A stretch of 53,861 bases of DNA from Aestuariirhabdus sp. (GCA_030622755.1 JAUXFT010000008.1:1-53861), one strand, 5' to 3'. Shown: positions 45,232-53,601, counted from the stretch's first letter. The notes: generated by a model from the sequence alone, not told the origin. Numbers and translations are program-made.

Positions 45232-46374
45232 GTGCCCTTACAACTCCCTCCCCTAGGGCTCTACGTTCACATCCCCTGGTGTATTCGCAAGTGCCCGTAT
45301 TGTGATTTTAACTCACATGCTGCCGGCGATTCTTTGCCGGAAGATGCCTACATAGAGGCTCTCTTACGCGACTTCGATAGTGAAATAGATCGCATCCAGG
45401 GACGCCCCATCAGCAGCATTTTTTTCGGTGGAGGGACGCCCAGTCTTTTTGCGGCTCGTTCATTCGATACCCTCTTCGACGGATTGCTACAACGTTGTAC
45501 TTTCAGCGACGATATTGAAATAACCCTTGAAGCCAATCCTGGAACCTTCGAGCAACAACGTTTCACCGACTTTAGAAAAACCGGTATTAACCGCCTTTCT
45601 GTAGGTGTACAAAGTTTCGATGACCGCAAACTGAACGTGCTGGGGAGAATTCACAACTCCGGACAAGCCCATCAGGCTATTCATCACGCGCGCTGTTCCG
45701 GTTTCGACAATATCAACATTGATCTTATGCATGGTTTGCCATCGCAAACGATAGAGGAAGCCCTTCGTGATCTTGAGCACGCGATCGCTTTGTCTCCCAA
45801 TCACCTCTCCTGGTACCAACTTACCATCGAGCCCAATACCGAATTCCATTCACGTCCGCCCACCCTGCCGGCCGACGACACCCTGTGGCAAATTCAACAG
45901 CAAGGCCAACAGTTATTGGCATCCCACGGCTTTGACCAGTATGAAATTTCTGCCTATTCCCAGCCTGGGCAGCGCAGCCGACATAACCTCAACTATTGGC
46001 GTTTTGGGGATTTTCTGGGTATCGGAGCCGGCGCTCATGGCAAATGGACAAATAGCATCAGCGGTGAAATTTTTAGAAACTGGAAAACCCGTATGCCCAG
46101 TGATTACCTGGCACGTGAAAACACATTTGAAGCCGGTCAGCGTTTATTGAAAGCTGAAGAGCTACCACTGGAATTTATGATGAATGCCCTGCGTTTAACC
46201 AACGGGGTTGAAACCGGGCTTTTCGCCCAACGCACCGGACTCTCTATCGATACTATCACCAGTCAATTAAAAAACGCCCGAGATGACGGACTTCTCGAAG
46301 TTAATCAACGCATCCGTCCAACGACGCAAGGGCGTCTGTTTCTTAACAATCTGCTCGAACAATTTCTCCCCTGA
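45232..46374 (+). CDS. hemW: radical SAM haem chaperone HemW
   Basis: This is a 380-residue radical-SAM-type protein, formerly annotated as a coproporphyrinogen III oxidase-like enzyme, that delivers haem to respiratory enzymes. The N-terminal LGLYVHIPWCIRKCPYCDFNSH carries the CxxxCxxC iron-sulfur motif. Others are SIFFGGGTPSLF, ITLEANPGTFE, RLSVGVQSFDDRKLNVLGRIH, NINIDLMHGLPSQT, HLSWYQLTIEPNTEFHS and the C-terminal winged HemN domain. The start is a GTG at 45232. HemW fits functionally with the downstream cytochrome genes but is part of the conserved rdgB-hemW order, so that link is coincidental. Confidence 0.95.
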   Translation: MPLQLPPLGLYVHIPWCIRKCPYCDFNSHAAGDSLPEDAYIEALLRDFDSEIDRIQGRPISSIFFGGGTPSLFAARSFDTLFDGLLQRCTFSDDIEITLEANPGTFEQQRFTDFRKTGINRLSVGVQSFDDRKLNVLGRIHNSGQAHQAIHHARCSGFDNINIDLMHGLPSQTIEEALRDLEHAIALSPNHLSWYQLTIEPNTEFHSRPPTLPADDTLWQIQQQGQQLLASHGFDQYEISAYSQPGQRSRHNLNYWRFGDFLGIGAGAHGKWTNSISGEIFRNWKTRMPSDYLARENTFEAGQRLLKAEELPLEFMMNALRLTNGVETGLFAQRTGLSIDTITSQLKNARDDGLLEVNQRIRPTTQGRLFLNNLLEQFLP

Positions 46375-46394
46375 TTTTTCCTCTTAAAGGCATT

Positions 46395-46721
46395 ATGAAT
46401 ATTATTAGCAACCTGATTATTAACCTGTCTCACTGGATGCGCGGCTACCTCTCTGAAATTGCTCTTGCCATACTCGCCACCTTGCTGGTGATTTACGGAA
46501 GCAGCCTGAATCGCGCCATCAAACGTAATATCAGCCAAATGAATTTTTTACTGCGTACCGCGATTTTTATGTTGGTCTGCGCACTGGGCTACGGCGCCAC
46601 CCTGATACTTTTGAACCCTTTGCTGGCCGGCGTACTGGGTCAGCTCAACAATCAAACACTCGCACCGGTATTGATCCTGATTTTTGTTTTTATTGGTTTT
46701 TTGACCGACCGCAACAACTAG
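46395..46721 (+). CDS. DUF3392 small membrane protein
   Basis: This is a 108-residue inner-membrane protein with three hydrophobic segments (about residues 20-38, 52-73 and 84-103). The pattern RGYLSEIALAILATLLVIYGSSLNRAIKR and FLLRTAIFMLVCALGYG is that of the DUF3392 family of marine gammaproteobacteria. The function is unknown. It lies 20 bases after hemW, probably in the same transcript, and is the last gene before the cytochrome cluster. Confidence 0.85.
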   Translation: MNIISNLIINLSHWMRGYLSEIALAILATLLVIYGSSLNRAIKRNISQMNFLLRTAIFMLVCALGYGATLILLNPLLAGVLGQLNNQTLAPVLILIFVFIGFLTDRNN

Positions 46722-46749
46722 CTGCTTGTAACTACAAAAGCGCCGTTAG

Positions 46750-46929
46750 CTATACCCGCTTAAAAAGCTCTGCCTGCAACAGTGGCGCAGCGCCTTGTTC
46801 GGCCCCACCAGCTTGCTGCCACATGCCGGCAAACAGTTCACGCCCCAATGCCGTATTGATTAGTCGACAGATTAGCCTGGACGGGTTATCAAACGCCGGC
46901 AGCCGTTGAGTCGCCCGTGCATGAATCGT
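46750..46929 (-). pseudogene. C-terminal remnant of an unidentified gene at the left border of the cytochrome cluster
   Basis: On the minus strand an open stretch of 59 codons ends in TAG at 46750-46752. It reads like real protein (RLPAFDNPSRLICRLINTAL, then RELFAGMWQQAGG and LLQAELFKRV), with normal GC-rich codon use for this genome. Upstream of codon 1 an in-frame TAA (46930-46932) ends it. The composition there changes abruptly to AT-rich intergenic sequence, so no start codon or N-terminus is present. I read it as the tail of a gene cut by recombination. The family is not recognised. Confidence 0.55.
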
Positions 46930-46951
46930 TTATTAGAAATCTTTAATATAC

Positions 46952-46993
46952 TTGAGCCTGATCAAACTAATATTAATGAATTTTATTCATACT
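46952..46993 (+). promoter_or_regulatory. FNR/Anr-type box and promoter of the heptaheme cytochrome gene
   Basis: TTGAG-CCTG-ATCAA (46952-46965) matches 9 of the 10 fixed positions of the FNR consensus TTGAT-N4-ATCAA. A -10-like CATACT lies at 46988-46993. A start of transcription near 47000 would put the box at about -41.5, the classic activating position. This suggests induction when oxygen is low. Confidence 0.7.
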
Positions 46994-47047
46994 GGATACT
47001 GAGTCTTAGCTCTGCAATTACTGCTTGATATTGGATGAATTGATGTG

Positions 47048-48682
47048 ATGAAAGGAACTCGCTCTCACAGATACACTACCCTGCTCGCAACCCTGTTAGC
47101 CACAACAGCCGTTGTCCTTTACTTTTCACCCATTCCCGGCTCAGAAGCAACCACAAAGGATCCAGTTACTGATCTGCCTTATATTGCACCGCACATTGAT
47201 CACAGCCTTCCCTCCGCATCGGCTATACAGGACTTCCATCCTGAGATAACCCTGCTGGATCGTGCCGGTGAACCCGTTGCAGAGAGTCAACAGCCGTTAT
47301 CGGTTAATACCACCTGCGGTGGTGAGTGCCATGACAGTGCCTATATCCAGGCTAATAACGATCATGCGCAACATATCGCCAGTAACTGCTTGCTGTGCCA
47401 TAGCGATAATTATAATGCCGAAGCCTATTTCAAAACGCGCCAAGGCAAGCATGCCGCCTGGTCAGCCAGCGCACCCCTTATCCCACTTGACCTGGTAAAA
47501 AAGGGCCGCCGCAAGTGGGTATGGAATGAAACGGCTGCAGAGCCACTTGCTGCGAGTCAGCTCGGCATTCAACCGACCGGCAGTGAAAGCTGTCAGCAAT
47601 GTCACGGCATCATTCACAACAGCGATGAGCCGCTAACTATTGACCTCTCGCAACCAACCGGCCGGCAAACGCAGAAGCAAGGCGTCATCTATTCCGCACA
47701 GAAACTATCGGATTCAGCGTTGAATATCATCGGTAAAACGACCCTTACCCGTGCCTTTGATGTTCACGCTGAGCATCTGCTGGAATGCAGCGACTGCCAC
47801 CGTGCCGCTAACAATCCGGTGCATGGCGTAGCACGGGAATCAACGCCCTCGCATTTGCGCCACGATCCGCGTCAGCCTGCGCTATCAGCGTTTATCAAAC
47901 GTCCTGATCATAACCTGATAATCGGCGCTGCTGGACGGGCCGATAGCGAGCAAAGTTGCCAGGGCTGCCACGCAGTGGACAACAGTCACGACTGGCTGCC
48001 AGAAGTGAAACAGCATTTTGCCGCCCTTGCCTGCGAGTCCTGTCATATTCCGGAGCTGGTTGGCCCGGCTCAGCAATTGATTGATAACAGCGTACGCGGC
48101 GTCGACGGAGAGCCAGTGGTGCAGTGGCGTGGTCAGGATGTCACCGGGTCAGATGATGGCATCATCACCCCTTATCAGCCGATCCTGCTTAAACGCCCGC
48201 AAGATGGTCGCTTTGCCCCCTATAACATCGCCCTGATCCGCTTCTGGCGTGATAGTGCCGACAATACCACCCTCGAGCGGGATCTGGTTGACGCCGCCTG
48301 GCTGGAAAGTGGCCTGCAGCCGTTACAGCCAGGGCAGTCTCTGAGCGAGGTTGAGCTGAAAGCGCTGAGAAAAGCACTGTGGGAACTTGGCGTAGGAAAA
48401 CCTGAGCTGGCCAACAGCCTGGAAACCTACCCCATTAATCATGGCGTCAGCGGGAATGACTGGGCACTGAAAGCCTGCGATGCCTGCCATGATCAGGAGT
48501 CTCGTCTCAACAACCAGCTATCGCTTGGTGCTATGCATGGAGATAAAGTTCCAAAGCTAACGGATAACCCACTTGGCCTGCAGTTTTCGCAGTCCACAGA
48601 GCAGCAACTTCAGATAGGTACAGCTGAGCCTGTCGATCTACAACTGAGCTGGCTGGACCGCCTATTGTTGCGCTTCAAATAA
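47048..48682 (+). CDS. heptaheme c-type cytochrome (six CxxCH plus one CX3CH)
   Basis: This is a 544-residue exported multihaem cytochrome of a family I do not recognise by name. An N-terminal hydrophobic signal or anchor (TTLLATLLATTAVVLYF) precedes the haem sites: C90-GGE-C94-H95 (one residue longer than normal), then CxxCH at 114-118, 182-186, 247-251, 304-308, 329-333 and 477-481. Haem-free stretches of ~60 and ~140 residues separate some sites. The C-terminus ends in an amphipathic helix (SWLDRLLLRFK). It is the first gene of the cluster, and an electron-transfer role with the downstream NrfBCD-like module and octaheme is likely. The GTG at 47045 is an alternative start. Confidence 0.8.
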   Translation: MKGTRSHRYTTLLATLLATTAVVLYFSPIPGSEATTKDPVTDLPYIAPHIDHSLPSASAIQDFHPEITLLDRAGEPVAESQQPLSVNTTCGGECHDSAYIQANNDHAQHIASNCLLCHSDNYNAEAYFKTRQGKHAAWSASAPLIPLDLVKKGRRKWVWNETAAEPLAASQLGIQPTGSESCQQCHGIIHNSDEPLTIDLSQPTGRQTQKQGVIYSAQKLSDSALNIIGKTTLTRAFDVHAEHLLECSDCHRAANNPVHGVARESTPSHLRHDPRQPALSAFIKRPDHNLIIGAAGRADSEQSCQGCHAVDNSHDWLPEVKQHFAALACESCHIPELVGPAQQLIDNSVRGVDGEPVVQWRGQDVTGSDDGIITPYQPILLKRPQDGRFAPYNIALIRFWRDSADNTTLERDLVDAAWLESGLQPLQPGQSLSEVELKALRKALWELGVGKPELANSLETYPINHGVSGNDWALKACDACHDQESRLNNQLSLGAMHGDKVPKLTDNPLGLQFSQSTEQQLQIGTAEPVDLQLSWLDRLLLRFK

Positions 48683-48866
48683 ACCGGTCCAGAGAAAGAG
48701 GCCCAGGGAACGATACCCAAGGAATAAAAGTATGAACGGATCAACACTAGCCAAGCACTCTTCGAGGGCTCCGATCTCGCTGCCAATACTTGTGACGCCT
48801 GGGTTAACCGATGCCTGTAAAAGAGTTAAAAAAGACTATGGACATGATGAACAAAAGGGTTACTCC

Positions 48867-49418
48867 ATGAAAGGGCTTGTCAGGATCGGCTGGCTCGCAC
48901 TGATCGTATTCAGCCTGTCGTCGGGCACTGCTCATGCCGCAAACCCAAACAAAGATGTCACGAATCCTGAAGCTTGCCAAAGCTGTCATCGTGGCGATAG
49001 CGCCCACCCAATGCTCGGCCTGCACGGTGGTGACCGCTATGGACCAACTAACCAGGCCGCTTCCTGTGCCGACTGCCACGGGGTAGGCGAAAGCGGCTCG
49101 CTACACGAAGCTGAGCAAACAGACATAGTGCGCTTTACTCATATGTCTGAAACGAACAACCTTAGTACTCCACTGGCGCAGCAAAACCAGGCTTGTCTCA
49201 GCTGTCACCTGGGTACTGAGTTACGGACAGCCCATTGGACCCATGACCCGCACGCTAATACCCTGACCTGCGCGTCTTGCCACCAGCTTCACCCTAGTAA
49301 CGATCCTATGCGAGGCTTAGCCAAACAGACTCAAACCAAACAGTGCGTCGATTGCCACTCTACGTTACCCAACGATATCGACATCTTCAATTACTCCAGC
49401 TCTGGAGGTTCACCATGA
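48867..49418 (+). CDS. NrfB-like pentaheme cytochrome c
   Basis: This is a 183-residue periplasmic cytochrome with a signal peptide (MKGLVRIGWLALIVFSLSSGTAHA). Five CxxCH sites lie at residues 37-41, 67-71, 110-114, 135-139 and 160-164. Size and haem number match NrfB, the carrier between NrfCD and nitrite reductase in E. coli. The mature part begins with NPEACQSCHRGD. I start at the ATG at 48867 (AAAGGG upstream). An in-frame ATG at 48732 has an equally good AAGGA and would add 45 residues before the signal peptide. Its stop overlaps the NrfC-like start (ATGA). The partner is presumably the octaheme, since no nrfA is present. Confidence 0.85.
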   Translation: MKGLVRIGWLALIVFSLSSGTAHAANPNKDVTNPEACQSCHRGDSAHPMLGLHGGDRYGPTNQAASCADCHGVGESGSLHEAEQTDIVRFTHMSETNNLSTPLAQQNQACLSCHLGTELRTAHWTHDPHANTLTCASCHQLHPSNDPMRGLAKQTQTKQCVDCHSTLPNDIDIFNYSSSGGSP

Positions 49419-50086
49419 GTTGTTCTCGCCGCAAATTCATCGCCAGTGGCTGCGCCCTGGTACTGGGCACGGGTCTCGCAAACATTCCTCTGGTCCAGAG
49501 TATGACCATCAACGGCAAGCGCTATGCCATGCTTCACGACGAGAGTAAGTGCATTGGCTGTACTGCCTGTATGGACGCTTGTCGTGAAACCAATCTGGTT
49601 CCTGAGGGTGTTTCGCGACTCGAGATCATTCGCTCTGAACCCCAGGGCGAATACCCTGATGCCAACTACAGTTTTTTTCGCAAGTCATGCCAGCACTGTG
49701 ATAATCCGCCTTGTGTAGAGGTCTGTCCCAGCGGCGCTTCATTTCGTGATGAAGAAACCGGCATCGTCGATGTCAACCCTGACAAATGTGTTGGTTGCCA
49801 ATACTGCGTTGCCGCCTGCCCGTATCAGGTGCGCTTTATTCACCCGGAGAAAAACACGCCTGACAAATGTAATTTCTGTCGTGATACCAACCTGGCTCAG
49901 GGCAAATTGCCGGCCTGTGTCAGCGCTTGCCCAACCCAGGCGTTAATCTTCGGTGATGCTAACGATCCTGCTAGTGCCATCAGCCAGCAGATCGCCACCA
50001 AGCCGACCTACCGTAACAAAGTGCCTTTGGGTACAGATCCCCAGCTGTTTCGGATCGCAGATCGCAATGGAGATTTGCCGTCATGA
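49415..50086 (+). CDS. NrfC-like 4Fe-4S ferredoxin with Tat signal
   Basis: This is a 223-residue protein, the same length as E. coli NrfC. The N-terminus SRRKFIASGCALVLGTGLA is a twin-arginine signal. Four cysteine groups follow: C46/49/52/56, C92/95/100/104, C125/128/131/135 and C152/155/168/172, each able to hold one 4Fe-4S cluster. It should sit on the periplasmic face and pass electrons from the NrfD-like membrane quinol oxidase to the cytochromes. Both ends overlap the neighbouring genes by 4 bases (ATGA). The open frame extends upstream to 49343 inside the pentaheme gene, but the Tat motif fixes the start at 49415. Confidence 0.92.
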   Translation: MSCSRRKFIASGCALVLGTGLANIPLVQSMTINGKRYAMLHDESKCIGCTACMDACRETNLVPEGVSRLEIIRSEPQGEYPDANYSFFRKSCQHCDNPPCVEVCPSGASFRDEETGIVDVNPDKCVGCQYCVAACPYQVRFIHPEKNTPDKCNFCRDTNLAQGKLPACVSACPTQALIFGDANDPASAISQQIATKPTYRNKVPLGTDPQLFRIADRNGDLPS

Positions 50087-51090
50087 GTACTGGTATTTTT
50101 GATAGCGTTCAACACGCCTTTCATTTCGACTCACTGGTCTGGCATGGCCCTATTGCGCTCTACCTGTTCTTACTGGGCTTGTCCGCAGGTGCCGCCATGC
50201 TTGCGGTGGTTCTCAAACGCTGGATCCTTCCCCGCAATAACGAGACACTCAATAATCGCGCCAGCGAAAACGGGCTTATCCGTGCAACTGCAATCATCGC
50301 CCCGGCAAGCATCCTGCTCAGCCTGGTTATCTTGATCCAACACCTGACCATGCCGCTGACGTTCTGGCGACTGATTATTTATTACAATTTCACGTCTGTA
50401 ATGTCCATCGGCGTAATGTTATTACAGCTCTATAGTGTGGTTCTTGCACTATGGATGGCTCTGCTATTCCGTCATGAGCTGGATCAACTGATCGACCGCT
50501 GGATGCCCGGCAGAATCAAAAATATCTACCCCCGCGTCATGCAGTCAGTCGCTAAATTCGAAAATACACTCGAATGGCTGCTGCTGGGGATCGCTATTTC
50601 GCTAGGAGCTTATACCGGCTTTTTGCTCGCTGAACTTAAAACCTATCCTCTGCTCAATAATCCAATACTGCCGCTGCTGTTTTTCTTTTCCGGCTTATCC
50701 TCTGGTGTTGCGGGTGTCATGTTACTCGGCGTAACTGTATTCAAAGCCCGACTCGATGCAGCCAGCACCCATTGGCTGCACAAACTGGAACGCCCGGTGA
50801 TACTCTGCGAAGCACTGGCACTGGCCGCGCTTTTTTCCTTGTTGTTCTATATTGGCGGACGCAGTGAAGTGGCGGCACTGGCAGCCATCGGTGGCGGCTT
50901 CTGGTCCGGTGTGTTCTGGCTTGGCATCGTTGGGCTCGGCTTACTCACGCCGCTGATGTTACAAACATTCACCCCGGCGGAAGCCCGGCAGCGCGTCAGC
51001 TTTGTGGTTCTGCTGACATCATGCAGCCTGTCAGGAGTCCTGATGTTGCGCTACTTCATCCTCTACGCCGGTCAAATGACTGTCTATTAA
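50083..51090 (+). CDS. NrfD-like membrane quinol-oxidising subunit
   Basis: This is a 335-residue polytopic protein with about eight to nine hydrophobic segments. It begins with a hydrophilic tail, WHGPIALYLFLLGLSAGAAMLAVVLK and ASILLSLVILIQHL, the conserved start of the NrfD/PsrC family. Members take electrons from menaquinol or ubiquinol and pass them to the partner ferredoxin. The overlap with the NrfC-like gene makes the pair obligate. The long arm ending LTSCSLSGVLMLRYFILYAGQ is the usual last helix. After its stop there is a ~120-base gap containing an FNR-like box before the octaheme gene. Confidence 0.9.
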   Translation: MSTGIFDSVQHAFHFDSLVWHGPIALYLFLLGLSAGAAMLAVVLKRWILPRNNETLNNRASENGLIRATAIIAPASILLSLVILIQHLTMPLTFWRLIIYYNFTSVMSIGVMLLQLYSVVLALWMALLFRHELDQLIDRWMPGRIKNIYPRVMQSVAKFENTLEWLLLGIAISLGAYTGFLLAELKTYPLLNNPILPLLFFFSGLSSGVAGVMLLGVTVFKARLDAASTHWLHKLERPVILCEALALAALFSLLFYIGGRSEVAALAAIGGGFWSGVFWLGIVGLGLLTPLMLQTFTPAEARQRVSFVVLLTSCSLSGVLMLRYFILYAGQMTVY

Positions 51091-51118
51091 TTCATTTCAA
51101 TATGTCTAATAACTCAGT

Positions 51119-51132
51119 TTGACCCAGATCAA
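51119..51132 (+). promoter_or_regulatory. FNR/Anr-type box upstream of the octaheme gene
   Basis: TTGAC-CCAG-ATCAA matches 9 of 10 fixed FNR positions. A CATAAG that could serve as -10 lies at 51160-51165, which would place the box about 46 bases before the start of transcription. This gives the octaheme gene its own low-oxygen promoter in addition to read-through from the operon. Confidence 0.65.
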
Positions 51133-51209
51133 TACGGGCCACAAATGATTTGCACAAACCATAAGTGACGATAGGAAAGTTGTCACATAAAAGTCCAAGG
51201 AGACTCATC

Positions 51210-52730
51210 ATGTTTAACTTACAAACTACCCTGTTAGCCGGTGTAGCATTACTCTTTTCCAGTGCCGTTTTTGCCAGCACGCCCACCGCAGATCACTCTA
51301 AATTCGAAGAGCTGCAAGGGGATTTTGCTACTGGACCAGATGTGACTGCCGCCTGCCTTGGATGCCACACTGAAGCCGCCAGTCAAATGCAAAAAACAAT
51401 GCATTGGCAGTGGAAAGATGGCATGCCCAGTGGCGAAGTTGTCGGCAAGATGAATGTCGTTAACAATTTCTGCGTCGCGGTTAATAGTAATGAGCCACGC
51501 TGCACCAGCTGCCACGTTGGCTACGGCTACAAGGACCAGAAGTTTGATTTCTCTGCTAACAACGAAACCGCCGTTGATTGCCTGGTCTGTCACGACACGA
51601 CGAAGGAATATAAGAAATTTCCCGTTGGCGCTGGCCACCCTAACTACAAACCGGCTGAGTGGCCAAAGGGTTCCGGCAAAATACGTCCCGTGGCGAACCT
51701 GAGCAAGGTGGCACAAAATGTCGGCCTGCCCGATCGCGATAACTGCGGAAGCTGCCACTTCTTCGGCGGCGGTGGAGATGGCGTGAAATCAGGGGATCGT
51801 GACAGCTCACTGTCCAAACCTTCGCTGGCGCTCGACGTACATATGAGCCCGGACGGTCAGGACTTTGCCTGTCAGGCTTGTCACACCGCAGATGGCCACG
51901 CTATCGCTGGCTCACGTAATCAACCTATGGTGCATGACACAGTTGGTATCGATTTTCCTGGGCACACAGACGGTAACCGTGCCAGCTGCGAAAGCTGCCA
52001 TGACCAGCAACCACACAAGAGTGATGGCGACAACAAGAGTGACATCAAGAAGGTTGCTCGTCTAAACGGTCACACCAGGCGTGTGGCTTGCCAAACCTGC
52101 CACATCCCTCAAATTGCACGGGAAAAGCCAACCAAGACCTGGTGGGACTGGTCAACTGCTGGCAAGAAAAATGATGCTGGCAAGCCCTACGTGGTCAAGG
52201 GTGACTTAGGTAAGGCTGTCTACAACTCCAAGAAAGGCGACTTTGTCTGGGAAACCAATGTTACACCTACCTACATCTGGTTTAACGGTGAGATGGATCA
52301 CTCCACCATCGGCGAAGCAGTTGCTCCGGGAGAAGATGGCGTCATCGAGCTAATCAAACTTGGTGGAAGTGTCAATGACCCGAACGCTAAATTGACTCCC
52401 TTCAAGGTAATGCGCGGCAAGCAACCCTGGGATCCCGTTAATAAAAAGATGATCGTTCCACACCTGTTCGGCAAGGACAAGGCCGCCTACTGGAAGTCTT
52501 ACGACTGGCAGAAGGCATCAGCAGCAGGCCAAAAGGCAAGTGGCGTGGACTTCAGTGGTACAGTCGAATTTATCGAAACCTCTTACCCCATACCGGTCAA
52601 TCATATGGTTGGACCAGCGGATACATCACTCAAATGTGAAAGCTGCCACAACGAAGATGTTGATGAACCATGGGATCAATTGAGCAAACAGGTATTCGAT
52701 GCCGAAGATCTTTTGGAGGAAGAAAATTGA
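51210..52730 (+). CDS. octaheme c-type cytochrome, tetrathionate reductase (OTR) family
   Basis: This is a 506-residue periplasmic protein with a signal peptide (MFNLQTTLLAGVALLFSSAVFA). Eight CxxCH sites lie at residues 49-53, 98-102, 124-128, 179-183, 221-225, 260-264, 294-298 and 476-480. Segments such as MQKTMHWQWKDG after the first haem and CTSCHVGYGYKDQKFDF are those I associate with the Shewanella octaheme family. That enzyme reduces tetrathionate and, in vitro, nitrite and hydroxylamine, and has Lys as a ligand of its active-site haem. AAGGAG precedes the ATG. The gene follows the NrfBCD-like module and has its own FNR-like box and terminator. The physiological substrate is unknown. 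Confidence 0.88.
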   Translation: MFNLQTTLLAGVALLFSSAVFASTPTADHSKFEELQGDFATGPDVTAACLGCHTEAASQMQKTMHWQWKDGMPSGEVVGKMNVVNNFCVAVNSNEPRCTSCHVGYGYKDQKFDFSANNETAVDCLVCHDTTKEYKKFPVGAGHPNYKPAEWPKGSGKIRPVANLSKVAQNVGLPDRDNCGSCHFFGGGGDGVKSGDRDSSLSKPSLALDVHMSPDGQDFACQACHTADGHAIAGSRNQPMVHDTVGIDFPGHTDGNRASCESCHDQQPHKSDGDNKSDIKKVARLNGHTRRVACQTCHIPQIAREKPTKTWWDWSTAGKKNDAGKPYVVKGDLGKAVYNSKKGDFVWETNVTPTYIWFNGEMDHSTIGEAVAPGEDGVIELIKLGGSVNDPNAKLTPFKVMRGKQPWDPVNKKMIVPHLFGKDKAAYWKSYDWQKASAAGQKASGVDFSGTVEFIETSYPIPVNHMVGPADTSLKCESCHNEDVDEPWDQLSKQVFDAEDLLEEEN

Positions 52731-52788
52731 ATATCATCGAAATGTTCAGCGCATAATTAGGTTTCTAGGATAATGTACTGACCTAAAT

Positions 52789-52816
52789 AATTAAGCCCGC
52801 ATCTGCGGGCTTAATT
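52789..52816. terminator. bidirectional terminator between the octaheme gene and trmB
   Basis: A 12-bp perfect stem AATTAAGCCCGC (52789-52800) / GCGGGCTTAATT (52805-52816) with loop ATCT has A/T-rich flanks on both sides. It closes the cytochrome cluster on the plus strand and thiG-trmB on the minus strand. Confidence 0.85.
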
Positions 52817-52832
52817 GCCGGGCGGCTCTTAT

Positions 52833-52863
52833 TTCAATCAATTCAATCAATTCAATCAATTCA
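52833..52863. repeat. 9-bp tandem repeat near the trmB 3' end
   Basis: Three perfect copies of TTCAATCAA (52833-52859) are followed by a partial copy (52860-52863), between the terminator and the trmB stop codon. This is non-coding and likely a slippage product. Confidence 0.9.
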
Positions 52864-52867
52864 ACGA

Positions 52868-53601
52868 TTAATCATAACGCTCAAAAACCAGATCCCAAAC
52901 TGCATGCCCGAGGCGTTCACCACGACGTTCAAACTTGGTCAACGGGCGATAATCCGGGCGAGGCGTATATTGTTCAGGGCCGCTGCAATTTTTGAAACCC
53001 TCTGCAGACTCCATGACTTCCATCATCTGCTCGGCATAGTGCTCCCAGTCAGTGGCCATATGAAACTGTCCACCAACTGCTAATTTACTGCGTAGTAATT
53101 GCACAAATTCTGGCTGCACCAGACGGCGTTTATGGTGACGTTTTTTGTGCCAGGGGTCGGGAAAAAACAGCTGTACACGCTGCAAGCTGGTATCGGTAAT
53201 ACACTGCTTCAGCACTTCTACCGCATCATCACAATAAACCCGCAGATTGGTGACACCCTCTTCGAGTACCTCGTTAAACAGATTACCGACTCCGGGACGG
53301 TGCACTTCGATGCCAATATAATCACGGGAAGCATCAGCCTGCGCCATTTCCCGTAACGAGGTTCCCATACCGAAACCTATCTCCAGCACCAATGGAGCCC
53401 GACGACCAAAAACCTGTTCTGAGTCCAGTACACCCTGAGCACGTGCCAGGCCAAATTTAGGCATGCTTTCATCCCAGCCTTTACGCTGGCGCCCGGTCAT
53501 TCGGCTGGCGCGCACCACGAAGCTTCGAATACGACGTCGGTGTTCAACCTTTTTCTGCTCAGCGGTCACTATTTCCTGCGGGTTGTTAAACTCTTCGCTC
53601 A

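Noticed and set aside
49343-49414. N-terminal extension of the NrfC-like protein
   Set aside because: It lies inside the pentaheme gene and would bury the twin-arginine signal. The ATGA overlap at 49415 is the natural start.
48867-51090. Standard nrfABCDEFG nitrite reductase operon
   Set aside because: Only B-, C- and D-like genes are present. There is no NrfA (with its CxxCK haem) and none of the haem-lyase genes nrfEFG.
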